64,000 nucleotides of DNA from Paracoccaceae bacterium (lineage in GTDB: Bacteria; Pseudomonadota; Alphaproteobacteria; Rhodobacterales; Rhodobacteraceae), in assembly GCA_027492585.1 (NCBI GenBank), contig JAPUEK010000048.1, forward strand, positions 1-64,000. Reading direction: 5' to 3'. The notes beneath the pieces were generated by a model that worked only from the letters and a program-made list of their open reading frames with translations, was not told the DNA's origin and made no database searches. Both the position numbers and the translations under genes were made by a program. Of the stretch, positions 38,947 to 48,500 are shown one piece after another. Within the stretch, counting starts at the first letter, position 1; the number at the start of each line of letters is the position of its first letter.

Positions 38947-41235
38947 ATGAACAAGGCAATTACCGAAGGGCTGGTCCTGATGCCGCCACCGTTTTCGGCG
39001 GGGCTGAACCTGTGGTCGCGGGAGGACGGGCGCTCCGGTCAGGGGTCCTATCTGGGACAGGCCAATGCAGCCTATGTGCCGTCGGATCAGGACTTTGCAG
39101 GCTGCCTTGAGCTGCAGAAGACCTCCGCCACACAAAAGCTGCGCTGCTTTCAGCAGATCCCGTTTCAGCCGGGGCTTTACCTGAGGGTCACCGCGAAGGT
39201 GAAGGCGATGAGCGGCGTGCTGCCCTCTGTCCGGATCGCCGCCTGGGCGGCCAACAGCAGTGGCGCCAATGTGACGAGCGCCGTTCAGACCGGGCCTTCG
39301 GTGGCGCTGACCGCCTATGGCACCGTGGTCACCGTGTCGGCGATCATCGGCTCGGGCAACCGTCAGGGCGTGGACATGGTCTGGGGAAGCGCACCCGTCT
39401 ACGGCCATTTCGGCCTTGATCTGACCGGCTCCAACGGCGGGGTGGTGCGGATCGACGACATCACCATCGAGGATGTCACCTCGGTCTTCCATTCCGCCAT
39501 GTTCGACTGGGTGGATGTGCGTGATTTCGGGGCCAAGGGCGATGGCGTGACCGATGACCGCGCCGCCTTCAATGCCGCGGATACGGCGGCGGCCGGCAAG
39601 CGGGTCGTCGTCTCGCCGGGGACCTATTTCATCGGTTCGCACCTGACCTTTGAAAATCCGGTGAGCTTCGAGGGCAAGATCACCATGCCCGAGAACCAGC
39701 GGCTCGCCTGCACGCGGAACTACGATCTGGACACCTATACCTCGGCTTTCGGGGGCGAGCTGCTGGGCTTTCGCAAGGCCTTGCAGGCGCTTTTCTATTT
39801 CACCGACCATGTGGCGCTGAATCTCAACGGGAGGCGGGTCCAGCTTGATGCGCCGGTCGATGTGGCGGCGCTTGCCGGGCTGACCTATTTCGCGCAGCGG
39901 CGGCTGATCACCAACGGACAGCTGACCGTGGCACCCGGCACCGCCTGGAACACCACCACCGTCACCGCGGTCGCTACCTATGCCACCGCCTCCCCCACCA
40001 CGCTGACCGGCGTTGCGAACATCTCGGCCATCCCGGTCGGCGCGCGTATCAGCGGCACCGGCGTCGGGCGCGAGGTCTATGTGCTGGCCAAGAACGTCGC
40101 GGCAAGCACGCTGACGCTGAGCCAGCCACTCTGGGGCGGCGCCGGGACGCGCAGCTACACCTTCGAGCGTTACAAATACATGCTCGATTTCTCCGGCTTC
40201 GTGGACGAGCTGCACAAGTTCGAGGTCACCGACATCGAATTCGCCTGCGGCAGCGAGGCGAGCGGCATCCTGCTCGCCCCGGTCGGCTCGGCCTTCCAGA
40301 TCACCAATTGCGTGATCAACACCCCGAAGGACCGCTGCGTGACCTCCTTCGGCTTCGGCTGCCAGGGCTTGCAGATCGACCATTGCGAGCTTCTGTCGCG
40401 CGAATTCTCCATCCCGGCGCAGGACCGCACCACGATCGCCTTCAACGTCAACGGCAACGACAGCAAGATCCGCAACAACCGCGCCACCCGCTTCGCCCAT
40501 TTCGGCATCTTCGCCGGGACCGGCAACATCGTCATGGGCAACCATTTCTTTCAGGGCGACACTCAGGAAAACGGCGTCAGGCGCGCGGGCATCGTCTTTA
40601 CCAAGCCGAACGCGCAGGGCTTCTTCGTCGGGAACTATGTGGACAACTGCTTTCTGGACTTCTCCAACGAGCATGATGCGATACCGGCCTTCTCCTCCGG
40701 CTATTCCTTCGGGGGTATTACCATCAGCGGCAACCTTTTCCTTGTGGCGAATACCGGGCCGGCGTTCCGGTTCATCGTAGTGACGCCGCGCGGGCCGGGG
40801 CATTACATCTCCGGCCTGTCGGTGACGAACAACGTCTTCCGGGCATCCTCCGGTACCATCGACCGGGTGGAGATGATCGACACGACGACGGCGAACCTCA
40901 GTTTCACCAGCTTCCGCAACATCACCTTCAGCGACAACACCTTCAACGGGATCGGTCAGGCGACGGTCAGCCCGCTCTTCATGGAGCATGTGCAGAACAC
41001 CGCCGCCGATACCTGGGTCGTGGACGGCTCCGCCTTCATGCCCTTCGGCGGGCGGGCGCGGAACGTGACGGGCGTGGTGCTGGAGGGACCAGTCACCAAT
41101 GCCTCCAACGTCACGCAATGGGTGCAGCCCTATGTGCTGGTGGAAACCGGCGGCGGGACGCAGGTGCAGCTCAAATGGCCCTCCGCGGTGAAAGGGCGGG
41201 CGCAGGTCACGATCCGCTGCGACAACCCGGTCTGA
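38947..41235 (+). CDS. Right-handed beta-helix protein, pectate-lyase-3/tailspike type
   Basis: A 762-residue protein with a Pectate_lyase_3-type start at about residue 195 (VDVRDFGAKGDGVTDDRAAF), the usual entry into a parallel beta-helix seen in GH28-like enzymes, phage tailspikes and polysaccharide epimerases or lyases. Before it, residues 1-190 form a jelly-roll/carbohydrate-binding-like domain. Many N-x-F/NNx repeats follow (ITNCVINTP, ISGNLFLVANTG, FSDNTFNGIG). No signal peptide is visible, so export would need another route or it stays cytoplasmic. Its place beside polysaccharide genes suggests it binds, trims or modifies that polymer; the reaction is unknown. Confidence 0.8.
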   Translation: MNKAITEGLVLMPPPFSAGLNLWSREDGRSGQGSYLGQANAAYVPSDQDFAGCLELQKTSATQKLRCFQQIPFQPGLYLRVTAKVKAMSGVLPSVRIAAWAANSSGANVTSAVQTGPSVALTAYGTVVTVSAIIGSGNRQGVDMVWGSAPVYGHFGLDLTGSNGGVVRIDDITIEDVTSVFHSAMFDWVDVRDFGAKGDGVTDDRAAFNAADTAAAGKRVVVSPGTYFIGSHLTFENPVSFEGKITMPENQRLACTRNYDLDTYTSAFGGELLGFRKALQALFYFTDHVALNLNGRRVQLDAPVDVAALAGLTYFAQRRLITNGQLTVAPGTAWNTTTVTAVATYATASPTTLTGVANISAIPVGARISGTGVGREVYVLAKNVAASTLTLSQPLWGGAGTRSYTFERYKYMLDFSGFVDELHKFEVTDIEFACGSEASGILLAPVGSAFQITNCVINTPKDRCVTSFGFGCQGLQIDHCELLSREFSIPAQDRTTIAFNVNGNDSKIRNNRATRFAHFGIFAGTGNIVMGNHFFQGDTQENGVRRAGIVFTKPNAQGFFVGNYVDNCFLDFSNEHDAIPAFSSGYSFGGITISGNLFLVANTGPAFRFIVVTPRGPGHYISGLSVTNNVFRASSGTIDRVEMIDTTTANLSFTSFRNITFSDNTFNGIGQATVSPLFMEHVQNTAADTWVVDGSAFMPFGGRARNVTGVVLEGPVTNASNVTQWVQPYVLVETGGGTQVQLKWPSAVKGRAQVTIRCDNPV

Positions 41236-41300
41236 GAGGCGGGCCGCCATGGACAGACCCTCTCCGCCTTGCCAGACTGGCACCTGCGGAGGGGCGGATC

Positions 41301-41888
41301 ATGACGGAAGACGCAGCGCGGGTGGCGGCCTATTTCGAGAATGCTACGATCTGGAAGGCGGAGCTTGCCGCCTTCCGGTCCCTGCTGCGCGCGAGCCCGC
41401 TCACCGAGGAATTCAAGTGGCGCTCCCCCTGCTACACCTTCGAGGGCGGCAATGTCGCCACGGTCTGGAACTTCAAGGCCTTCTGCGGGCTCGGGTTTTT
41501 CAAGGGCGCCCTGCTGCGCGACCCCGCCGGGGTGCTGGCCGCACCCGGTGAAAACTCCCGCGCCATGCGGGTCTTTCAGGCCCGCAGCGTCGCGCAGATC
41601 GAGACAGCGCAGAACATTCTTGCCTCGTATATCGAGGAGGCGATCGGTCTGGAACGCAGCGGCCGGAAGGTCGATTTCGACACCGGGACGCTGACCGGGC
41701 CTGCCGAACTCGATGAGGCCTTGGCCGCTGACCCCGCTCTCCGCGCCGCCTTCGAGGCGCTGACACCGGGGCGGCAGCGCGGCTACCGGCTGCATTTTTC
41801 CGATGCAAAACAGCCAGCCACGCGGCGCGGGCGGATCGGGAAATCCGCGCCGCGCATCCTTGCGGGCAAGGGCTTGCAGGACCGCTGA
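41301..41888 (+). CDS. YdeI/OmpD-associated family protein (DUF1801-like)
   Basis: A 195-residue cytoplasmic protein. The N-terminal half is a DUF1801-like domain (EFKWRSPCYTFEGGNVATVW, then FFKGALLRDPAG), and the C-terminal part is the YdeI helix (ALAADPALRAAFEALTPGRQ, with a YRLHFSDAKQPATRRGRIGK tail). The molecular function of the family is not established. ATG 41301 has GGAGGGG at 41288-41294. It converges with the pyridoxamine-phosphate-oxidase-like gene with no gap. Confidence 0.85.
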   Translation: MTEDAARVAAYFENATIWKAELAAFRSLLRASPLTEEFKWRSPCYTFEGGNVATVWNFKAFCGLGFFKGALLRDPAGVLAAPGENSRAMRVFQARSVAQIETAQNILASYIEEAIGLERSGRKVDFDTGTLTGPAELDEALAADPALRAAFEALTPGRQRGYRLHFSDAKQPATRRGRIGKSAPRILAGKGLQDR

Positions 41889-42392
41889 TCAGAAACGGAA
41901 ATCGTCCAGCGTATAGCGGAAGGCCTTTGCGAAACCGCCGTTCATCATCGCTTCGACCAGATGCAGGCGGACAAAGGCGAAATCCTTGAAGTCGACGTAA
42001 AGCTTCGATTTCGGATGGCCTTCCAGCCAGTCCTCCCGCAGTTGCGCCCGCGCCGGATCATCGGCGGCGACGAATTCCGCCCGTGCGCGGATCATCAGAC
42101 GCGGGTGGTTCAGCGGATCGCCGCGCTCCCCCGGCTCGCCCACCATCACGGCGCAGGCCGGATGGGCGCGCATCCCTGCGGAATGGGGCGCGAGGCTCGA
42201 CACCAGCGTCACCGGGCCACCCTGCACCCAGCCGAAGGCGATGCGGCTGATGCCCGGCACACCGGCTGCGGCATCGGTGTAGGACAGCGAGGCGTGGCTC
42301 GCCTCGGTCAGAAGCTTGCGGGCGAGCGCGCGGGCCTCGTCGTCGGCGGCCTGGACCGGATCGAAGGGAACGGCGGGGGCGGGTTGGGTCAT
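41889..42392 (-). CDS. Pyridoxamine 5'-phosphate oxidase family protein (HugZ-like)
   Basis: A 167-residue split-barrel flavin- or heme-binding-fold protein. The N-terminal helix (EARALARKLLTEASHASLSY) and central barrel (GGPVTLVSSLAPHSAGMRAHP, GDPLNHPRLMIRARAEF) match the HugZ/PPOX group. The C-terminus MMNGGFAKAFRYTLDDF is typical. True HugZ proteins degrade or bind heme; many short relatives are only loosely characterised. It faces the DUF1275 gene across a 213-base divergent promoter region. Confidence 0.82.
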   Translation of the reverse strand: MTQPAPAVPFDPVQAADDEARALARKLLTEASHASLSYTDAAAGVPGISRIAFGWVQGGPVTLVSSLAPHSAGMRAHPACAVMVGEPGERGDPLNHPRLMIRARAEFVAADDPARAQLREDWLEGHPKSKLYVDFKDFAFVRLHLVEAMMNGGFAKAFRYTLDDFRF

Positions 42393-42411
42393 CTTGCGTC
42401 CTTTGCGGCGA

Positions 42412-42440
42412 TTGACAAAGCTTGGGAGGGCGCGTTTGCT
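42412..42440 (+). promoter_or_regulatory. Putative sigma70-type promoter of the DUF1275 gene
   Basis: TTGACA at 42412-42417 and TTTGCT at 42435-42440 are separated by 17 bases. The -35 box matches the consensus, the -10 box is weak, and the AT-rich TACGGTAAATTTGC follows. It lies about 165 bases upstream of the coding sequence. Confidence 0.35.
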
Positions 42441-42605
42441 ACGGTAAATTTGCTGACGCTTGCCGATATTTCCGGCATCCCTCCCATAACAGCCTGTACG
42501 CCCCATGGTCCAGCCGATCCCGAAAAATCCGTCCCGGACGGAGGTTCCGTCCAATTGCAGCGCCGGCCCGCGGGCCGCGCTCGTCTGGCTGGAAGGTCCT
42601 GCGGC

Positions 42606-43388
42606 ATGAAGGACAGCGCGATGTCAGATCCCCGTGCGGGAGGGTTGCGCGCGGCTGCCCGGATGGTGCGCCCGACCGGCACCGAGGCCGATCTTCACCG
42701 TCTTGCCGTGGTGCTGGCAGCGGTGGCGGGCGCGGCAAATGCCGGCGGCTTCTTCGCGCTCGGGCAATATACCTCGCATATGACCGGCTATCTGTCGCTT
42801 CTGGCCGACAATCTGGCCATCGCAAATCTCAGGATCGCCTTCGTCTCGGTCCTTGCCATCTCGGCCTTCCTTTCCGGGGCGGCGTTCAGTGCCATCCTGA
42901 TCAACTGGGCGAGAGAGGCACACGCCCACCACCAATACGCCCTGCCGATTGCGGTGCAGGGGGGGTTTCTGATCTGCTTTTCCTGGGGCTGGATCTTCAC
43001 CTCGGAAGCCGGGCGGCTGTTCTCTCTGGCCTGCCTGTGCTTCATCATGGGCCTTCAGAACGCGACGGTGACCAAATTGTCCGGCGCGCGCATCCGCACC
43101 ACCCATGCAACCGGCATGGTCACAGACATCGGCATCGAGATCGGGCGCGCGATCTTCCGCGTGCTGCGTCCGCAAAGCTCCGTGCGGGCCGACCTCATCA
43201 AACTGCGGATCCTGTGCCTGCAGGTGCTGGCCTTCCTCGGGGGCGGGGTGGTCGGGGCCATCGGCTATGGCACCATCGGCTTTTTCTTCTCGCTGCCGCT
43301 GGCGCTGGTGCTGCTGGCGATCTCCGTGCCGTCGATGCTGCTCGACCGGCCCGCGATCCCCGGACCGGGCCCCGACGAATCACCCTGA
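42606..43388 (+). CDS. DUF1275 (YoaK-type) membrane protein
   Basis: A 260-residue inner-membrane protein of the DUF1275/YoaK family with about six hydrophobic helices. Typical segments are LAAVAGAANAGGFFALGQYTS-HMTG, which is the family signature region, and CFIMGLQNATVTKLSGARIR with TTHATGMVTDIG. The function is unknown; a small-molecule transporter role is often supposed. The start may be ATG 42606 or ATG 42621; both have a purine-rich ribosome site (GGAAGG and AAGGA), so the first 5 residues are uncertain. Confidence 0.85.
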   Translation: MKDSAMSDPRAGGLRAAARMVRPTGTEADLHRLAVVLAAVAGAANAGGFFALGQYTSHMTGYLSLLADNLAIANLRIAFVSVLAISAFLSGAAFSAILINWAREAHAHHQYALPIAVQGGFLICFSWGWIFTSEAGRLFSLACLCFIMGLQNATVTKLSGARIRTTHATGMVTDIGIEIGRAIFRVLRPQSSVRADLIKLRILCLQVLAFLGGGVVGAIGYGTIGFFFSLPLALVLLAISVPSMLLDRPAIPGPGPDESP

Positions 43389-43730
43389 GCCGCGCGCCCG
43401 AAACACGGCGCGCGACCGCCCATGTCTGGAATTACAGCCTGCGGGTGAGTGATCTGCGAAAAGCCTGACGGAAAGCCTGTGACCCGAGCCGCGCACCGGG
43501 GCTGCAATTGCGCCCTTCACGAAGCCGTCATTTTATTGCCAATTTTCTCACCGTTTACAGATTTCACTCCCGCATCTGTCAATTTATTTACAGAAAAACT
43601 CTATCAACAAAAAGAGTTACCAATATTTTTACAATCACGTTATGATGCCCTTCAACGGGGGAGCCCTGCGTCATCCGCAGGCCGTGCAGGGGCCATGCAA
43701 GCCATGGCCGGGGATTTGGGGGAGTGATCC
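43389..43730 (+). promoter_or_regulatory. AT-rich control region upstream of acs
   Basis: The 342-base gap is strikingly AT-rich from 43530 to 43646 compared with its surroundings. It carries two nested dyads: CAGAT-N11-ATCTG (43558-43578) and TCTGT-N10-ACAGA (43575-43594). A possible promoter is TTACCA (43617-43622), an 18-base spacer and TATGAT (43641-43646). GGGGGAG at 43718-43724 is the ribosome site. acs is commonly carbon-source regulated; the dyads are candidate activator or repressor sites, but I assign no regulator. Confidence 0.5.
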
Positions 43731-45695
43731 ATGACTGAGACCGGGCAGACCGCAGGCCTTTACGCGGCATCGAAGGAATTTGCGGCTTCGGCGCATGTGG
43801 ATGCGAAGGGCTATGCCAGCCTCTATGCGGCTTCGGTGGCCGATCCGGCGGCCTTCTGGGGCGCGGAAGGCAAGCGGCTGGACTGGATCAAGGATTACAC
43901 CCACGTCAAGGAGACCGATTTCACCCTCGGCCAGGTGTCGATCAAATGGTTCGAGGATGGCACGCTGAACGTCAGCGCCAATTGCATCGACCGCCACATG
44001 ATCACCCGCGCCACCCAGACCGCGATCATCTGGGAGCCCGACGATCCGAAGACCCCGGCGCGTCACATCACCTATGCCGAGCTTCTGGAGCAGACCTGCC
44101 GCATGGCCAATGTGCTGAAGGCGCAGGGCGTGGGCAAGGGCGACCGGGTGGTGCTCTATCTGCCGATGATCCCGGAAGCGGCTTATGCGATGCTCGCCTG
44201 CGCGCGGCTCGGGGCGATCCACTCGGTGGTTTTCGGCGGCTTCTCGCCCGATGCGCTGGCGAACCGGATCAATGATTCCGAGGCCAAGGTGGTGATCACC
44301 GCCGATTACGGCCCGCGCGGCGGCAAGAAGACCCCGCTCAAGGCCAATACCGATGCCGCCCTCCTCCATTGCGACGACCGGGTGAAATGCCTCGTGGTGA
44401 AGCATACCGGCGACCAGACCTCCTGGGTCTCGGGGCGCGACATCGACCTCAACGCCGCGATGGCGGAAGCCAGGCCCTATTGCCCCTATGTGGAGGTCGG
44501 CGCCGAAGACCCGCTCTTCATCCTCTACACCTCCGGCTCCACCGGCAAGCCGAAGGGGGTGGTCCATACCTCCGGCGGCTATCTGGTCTATGCCGCCTAC
44601 ACCCATCAGATGACCTTCGATTACCATGACGGCGACGTGTTCTGGTGTACGGCGGATGTGGGCTGGGTCACGGGCCACAGCTACATCGTCTATGGCCCGC
44701 TGGCCAATGGCGCGACCACGGTGATGTTCGAGGGCGTGCCGACCTTCCCCGATGCCGGTCGTTTCTGGGAAGTGATCGCCAAGCATGGGGTCAGCCAGTT
44801 CTACACCGCGCCGACCGCGATCCGCTCGCTGATGGGGCTCGGGACGGAATGGGTGGAAAAGCACGATCTTTCCAGCCTGAAACTCCTGGGTTCGGTCGGG
44901 GAGCCGATCAACCCCGAAGCCTGGAACTGGTATAACACCCATGTCGGCAAGGGCCGCTGCCCGATCGTCGATACCTTCTGGCAGACGGAAACCGGCGGCC
45001 ACCTCATCACCCCGCTGCCCGGTGCCATCCCGCAAAAGCCCGGCTCCGCCACCCTGCCCTTCTTCGGCGTGAAGCCTGTGGTGCTCGACCCCGCGACCGC
45101 CCATGTGCAGGACGCGGTGGAGACCGAAGGCGTCCTGTGCATCGCCGACAGCTGGCCCGGCCAGATGCGGACGCTCTGGGGCGATCACGCCCGCTTCGAG
45201 GAAGCCTATTTCAGCCAGTATCGCGGCTATTACTTCACCGGCGACGGCTGCCGCCGCGACAAGGACGGCTATTACTGGATCACCGGGCGGGTGGATGACG
45301 TGATCAACGTCTCCGGTCACCGGATGGGGACGGCCGAGGTGGAAAGCGCCCTCGTCGCCCATCCGAAAGTCGCCGAAAGCGCCGTCGTGGGCTATCCGCA
45401 TGACATCAAGGGGCAAGGCATCTATGCCTATGTCACCCTGATGAAGGGCGAGGAGCCCTCGGAGGAATTGCGCCGCGAGCTGGTCAAATGGGTCCGCACC
45501 GAGATCGGCCCCATCGCCTCGCCCGATCTCATCCAATGGGCGCCGGGCCTGCCGAAGACCCGCTCCGGCAAGATCATGCGCCGCATCCTCCGCAAGATCG
45601 CCGAGAACGACTTCGGCGCGCTCGGCGACACCTCGACCCTCGCCGATCCTTCGGTGGTCGATGACCTCATCGCCAACCGCATGAACAAGGGCTGA
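43731..45695 (+). CDS. acs: Acetyl-CoA synthetase
   Basis: A 654-residue AMP-forming ligase converting acetate, ATP and CoA to acetyl-CoA. The P-loop [15 protein letters not shown] is near residue 267, followed by [14 protein letters not shown] and [10 protein letters not shown]. The C-terminal [17 protein letters not shown] contains the lysine that protein acetyltransferases modify to switch the enzyme off. Length is standard. It is three bases upstream of adk. Pairing acs with adk makes sense because Acs produces AMP, which adenylate kinase recycles to ADP. Confidence 0.96.
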   Translation: MTETGQTAGLYAASKEFAASAHVDAKGYASLYAASVADPAAFWGAEGKRLDWIKDYTHVKETDFTLGQVSIKWFEDGTLNVSANCIDRHMITRATQTAIIWEPDDPKTPARHITYAELLEQTCRMANVLKAQGVGKGDRVVLYLPMIPEAAYAMLACARLGAIHSVVFGGFSPDALANRINDSEAKVVITADYGPRGGKKTPLKANTDAALLHCDDRVKCLVVKHTGDQTSWVSGRDIDLNAAMAEARPYCPYVEVGAEDPLFILYTSGSTGKPKGVVHTSGGYLVYAAYTHQMTFDYHDGDVFWCTADVGWVTGHSYIVYGPLANGATTVMFEGVPTFPDAGRFWEVIAKHGVSQFYTAPTAIRSLMGLGTEWVEKHDLSSLKLLGSVGEPINPEAWNWYNTHVGKGRCPIVDTFWQTETGGHLITPLPGAIPQKPGSATLPFFGVKPVVLDPATAHVQDAVETEGVLCIADSWPGQMRTLWGDHARFEEAYFSQYRGYYFTGDGCRRDKDGYYWITGRVDDVINVSGHRMGTAEVESALVAHPKVAESAVVGYPHDIKGQGIYAYVTLMKGEEPSEELRRELVKWVRTEIGPIASPDLIQWAPGLPKTRSGKIMRRILRKIAENDFGALGDTSTLADPSVVDDLIANRMNKG

Positions 45696-45698
45696 TCC

Positions 45699-46367
45699 AT
45701 GTCCGCAGCGCCCGTTCTGATCCTTCTTGGCCCCCCCGGCGCGGGCAAAGGCACCCAGGCCCGGATGCTGGAGGAGGATTTCGGCCTCGTGCAGCTTTCG
45801 ACCGGCGACCTGCTGCGCGCGGCCGTGGCGGCGGAAACGGAGGCGGGCCGCAAGGCCAAGGCGGTGATGGAGGCGGGCGGGCTCGTCTCCGACGCCATCG
45901 TCCTGGCGATCCTGAAGGACCGCATGGCGGAACCCGACACCGCGAAAGGCGTCATCCTCGACGGCTTTCCGCGCACGGCCGGGCAGGCGGCGGCGCTCGA
46001 CGATCTTCTCGCGGCAGCGGGCCAGAAAGTGACGGCCGCCATCAGCCTTGAGGTCGATGACGAGGCGATGGTGGGCCGGGTTGCGGGCCGCTACACCTGC
46101 GGGACCTGCGGCGAAGGCTATCATGACGAATTCAAACACCCGCATCGCGCGGGTGTTTGCGACAAATGCGGCGGCACGGCGTTCAAGCGCCGCGCCGACG
46201 ACAATGCCGGGACGGTGCGCGAACGGCTGAAGGCCTATCACGCCCAGACGGCTCCGCTGATCACCTATTACGACAGCAAGGGCGTGCTGGCGAAGATCGA
46301 CGCGATGGGTGCCATCGCCGGGATCCGCCAGGCGCTCGGCCAGATCGTCGCGGGGGTCGCGGCCTGA
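45699..46367 (+). CDS. adk: Adenylate kinase
   Basis: A 222-residue long-form adenylate kinase interconverting AMP + ATP and 2 ADP. The P-loop LGPPGAGKGTQA is at the N-terminus, and the AMP region DGFPRTAGQAAAL is near residue 88. The LID domain has two Cys pairs (CGTCGEGYHDE and CDKCGG), predicting a structural zinc as in Gram-positive and some alphaproteobacterial enzymes. It begins three bases after acs rather than in a ribosomal-protein operon, so it could be a second copy dedicated to AMP recycling; other copies cannot be seen in this window. Confidence 0.95.
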   Translation: MSAAPVLILLGPPGAGKGTQARMLEEDFGLVQLSTGDLLRAAVAAETEAGRKAKAVMEAGGLVSDAIVLAILKDRMAEPDTAKGVILDGFPRTAGQAAALDDLLAAAGQKVTAAISLEVDDEAMVGRVAGRYTCGTCGEGYHDEFKHPHRAGVCDKCGGTAFKRRADDNAGTVRERLKAYHAQTAPLITYYDSKGVLAKIDAMGAIAGIRQALGQIVAGVAA

Positions 46368-46519
46368 GGGGAGACCTCTGCCCGCCGGGCAGGGAACAAC
46401 AGACCGGAATGGGGCGGCCAGAGGGCCGGGTCCTGCCTTGGCAGGGGTCGGGAGAGGTTTGCCTCATTGCGGAACCGGGACAGGGAACCGGCACTGCCGG
46501 GCAACAAGGGAGGCCAGAT
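46368..46519 (+). other. Leader between adk and the MHS transporter with two hairpins
   Basis: A 152-base gap containing a compact dyad CTGCCCGCCGGGCAG (46378-46392) and CCTGCC-TT-GGCAGG (46432-46445). Neither is followed by a U-run, so they may structure a leader or an internal processing site rather than terminate. GGGAGG at 46508-46513 is the ribosome site of the transporter gene. Confidence 0.35.
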
Positions 46520-48397
46520 ATGGCAAATGCAGCAGATGTGAGCGCCCGCTCGCGTCCGATGACGGCGGAGGAGAAGAAGGTCATTCTCGCTTCCTCGGCC
46601 GGGACGATCTTCGAATGGTATGACTTCTACCTTTACGGCTCGCTTGCGGCGATCATCGGCGCACAGTTCTTCACCGCCTTCCCCGAAGCCACCCGCAACG
46701 TCTTTGCGCTTCTGGCCTTTGCCGCGGGCTTCATCGTGCGCCCGTTCGGCGCCCTTGTCTTCGGCTCGCTCGGCGACCTCATCGGCCGGAAATACACCTT
46801 CCTGATGACCATCCTGATCATGGGCATGTCGACCTTCCTCGTCGGCCTTCTGCCCGGCTATCAAAGCTGGGGCGTTGCCGCGCCGATCATCCTGATCGCG
46901 CTGCGGATGCTGCAAGGCCTGGCGCTCGGCGGCGAATACGGCGGGGCGGCGGTCTATGTGGCCGAACACGCGCCGCAGAACCAGCGCGGCTATTTCACCG
47001 CCTTCATCCAGACCACGGCGACGCTCGGCCTTCTCCTGTCGCTCATCGTGATCCTGATGGTGCAGGGCTATGTGAACGGCGCCTATCCGGACCAGCCGGT
47101 GCTGGATGCCGTCGGAGCCGCGGTGATGAACGCCGACGGCACGCCGCAGATGATGAAAGCCTTCAACGCCTGGGGCTGGCGCATCCCGTTCCTCGGCTCG
47201 ATCTTCCTGCTGCTGATCTCTCTCTACATCCGTCTGCAGATGAACGAGAGCCCGGCCTTCAAGAAGATGAAGGAAGAAGGCGCTGCCTCCAAAGCCCCGC
47301 TGCGCGAAGCTTTCGGCCAGTGGAAAAACGCCAAGATCGCCCTCATCGCCCTTCTGGGTCTGACGGCGGGGCAGGCTGTGGTCTGGTACTCGGGCCAGTT
47401 CTACGCCCTGTTCTTCATCCAGAACGTCATCAAGGTCGACAGCTTCACCGCCAACGTGCTGGTGGCCTGGTCGCTGATCCTCGGCACCGGCGGCTTCCTG
47501 TTCTTCGGCTCGCTCTCGGACCGCATCGGCCGCAAGCCGATCATCCTCGCGGGCTGCCTGATCGCCGCCGTCACCTATTTCCCGGTGTTCAAGGCGCTGA
47601 CGGCAACGGCCAACCCGGCCCTTTACGCCGCGCAACAGACCCCGGTGACGGTCACGGTCGACCCGGCGGATTGCTCCTTCCAGTTCAACCCGACCGGCAC
47701 GTCGAAGTTCACCTCCTCCTGCGACATCGCCAAGGCGCTGCTGTCGCGGACCTCGGTGAACTCCACCACGGTTGACGGCCCGGCCGGCACCGTGACCAGC
47801 GTGAAGATCGCCGATACCGAAATCGCCTCCTATGACGGCGCGGCCAATGCCAAGGCGATCGCCGAGGCGAAAGCCGCTCTCGAAACCGCGAAGGCCGGCA
47901 CCGATCAGGCGGCCACCGATGCGGCCCAGGCGGCGCTCGATGCGGCCAATGGCGTCAAGGGCGGCTTCGAGAAATCGGTGAACGAGGCGCTGAAGGCGGC
48001 GGGCTATCCGCTGGTCGCGGCAGACAACACCACGATTGCCAAAGCCGACAACTTCTTCGACATCTTCACCGCCCAGAAGCTCAAGATCGTCGTGATCCTG
48101 ACCTATCTGATCCTGCTGGTGACGATGGTCTACGGCCCGATCGCGGCCATGCTGGTCGAGCTTTTCCCGACCCGCATCCGCTATTCCGGCATGTCGCTGC
48201 CCTACCACATCGGCAACGGCTGGTTCGGGGGGCTGCTGCCTGCCACCGCCTTCGCCATCTCGGCACAGGCCGGCAACATCTACTCGGGTCTGTGGTATGC
48301 CATCGTGGTCGCGCTGATGACCGTGGTGATCGGGGCGATCTTCGTTCCGGGCGGCACCCACAAGAAGAACATCTTCGCGGACGAGAACAACCGCTGA
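46520..48397 (+). CDS. MHS-family MFS transporter with a ~155-residue extracytoplasmic insertion
   Basis: A 625-residue member of the metabolite:H+ symporter family (typical length about 430-560). The N-terminal GTIFEWYDFYLYGSLA and the loop GSLGDLIGRKYTF are MHS/MFS signatures, repeated in the second half as GSLSDRIGRKPII. Residues about 361-520, between the tenth and eleventh helices, form a large insertion with two Cys (385 and 401), a Thr/Val-rich beta-like part and an Ala-rich helix (440-478). By topology this faces the periplasm. Following acs-adk, a short-chain organic acid is a reasonable substrate guess. A perfect terminator follows. Confidence 0.88.
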   Translation: MANAADVSARSRPMTAEEKKVILASSAGTIFEWYDFYLYGSLAAIIGAQFFTAFPEATRNVFALLAFAAGFIVRPFGALVFGSLGDLIGRKYTFLMTILIMGMSTFLVGLLPGYQSWGVAAPIILIALRMLQGLALGGEYGGAAVYVAEHAPQNQRGYFTAFIQTTATLGLLLSLIVILMVQGYVNGAYPDQPVLDAVGAAVMNADGTPQMMKAFNAWGWRIPFLGSIFLLLISLYIRLQMNESPAFKKMKEEGAASKAPLREAFGQWKNAKIALIALLGLTAGQAVVWYSGQFYALFFIQNVIKVDSFTANVLVAWSLILGTGGFLFFGSLSDRIGRKPIILAGCLIAAVTYFPVFKALTATANPALYAAQQTPVTVTVDPADCSFQFNPTGTSKFTSSCDIAKALLSRTSVNSTTVDGPAGTVTSVKIADTEIASYDGAANAKAIAEAKAALETAKAGTDQAATDAAQAALDAANGVKGGFEKSVNEALKAAGYPLVAADNTTIAKADNFFDIFTAQKLKIVVILTYLILLVTMVYGPIAAMLVELFPTRIRYSGMSLPYHIGNGWFGGLLPATAFAISAQAGNIYSGLWYAIVVALMTVVIGAIFVPGGTHKKNIFADENNR

Positions 48398-48408
48398 CCT
48401 GATCAAGG

Positions 48409-48444
48409 GGCCGGGCCGGGGGGAGACCTCCGGCCCGGCCTTTT
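48409..48444 (+). terminator. Rho-independent terminator of the acs-adk-transporter unit
   Basis: GGCCGGGCCGG (48409-48419) pairs perfectly with CCGGCCCGGCC (48430-48440), with a 10-base loop, followed by TTTT. It lies 12 bases after the transporter stop. Confidence 0.88.
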
Positions 48445-48500
48445 CCCGTTACAGCTCCATATTTCCTGCCCGATCCCGCCTCTGGTCCCGAAAGAGCCCT

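Noticed and set aside
38680-41283. An 867-codon minus-strand frame over the beta-helix gene
   Set aside because: It is antisense to a gene with clear family motifs and its composition (His, Arg, Gly, Asp) is that of a shadow frame.
46268-48406. A 712-codon minus-strand frame over the MHS transporter
   Set aside because: It is antisense to a gene with intact MFS signatures and a good ribosome site, and it has shadow-type composition.
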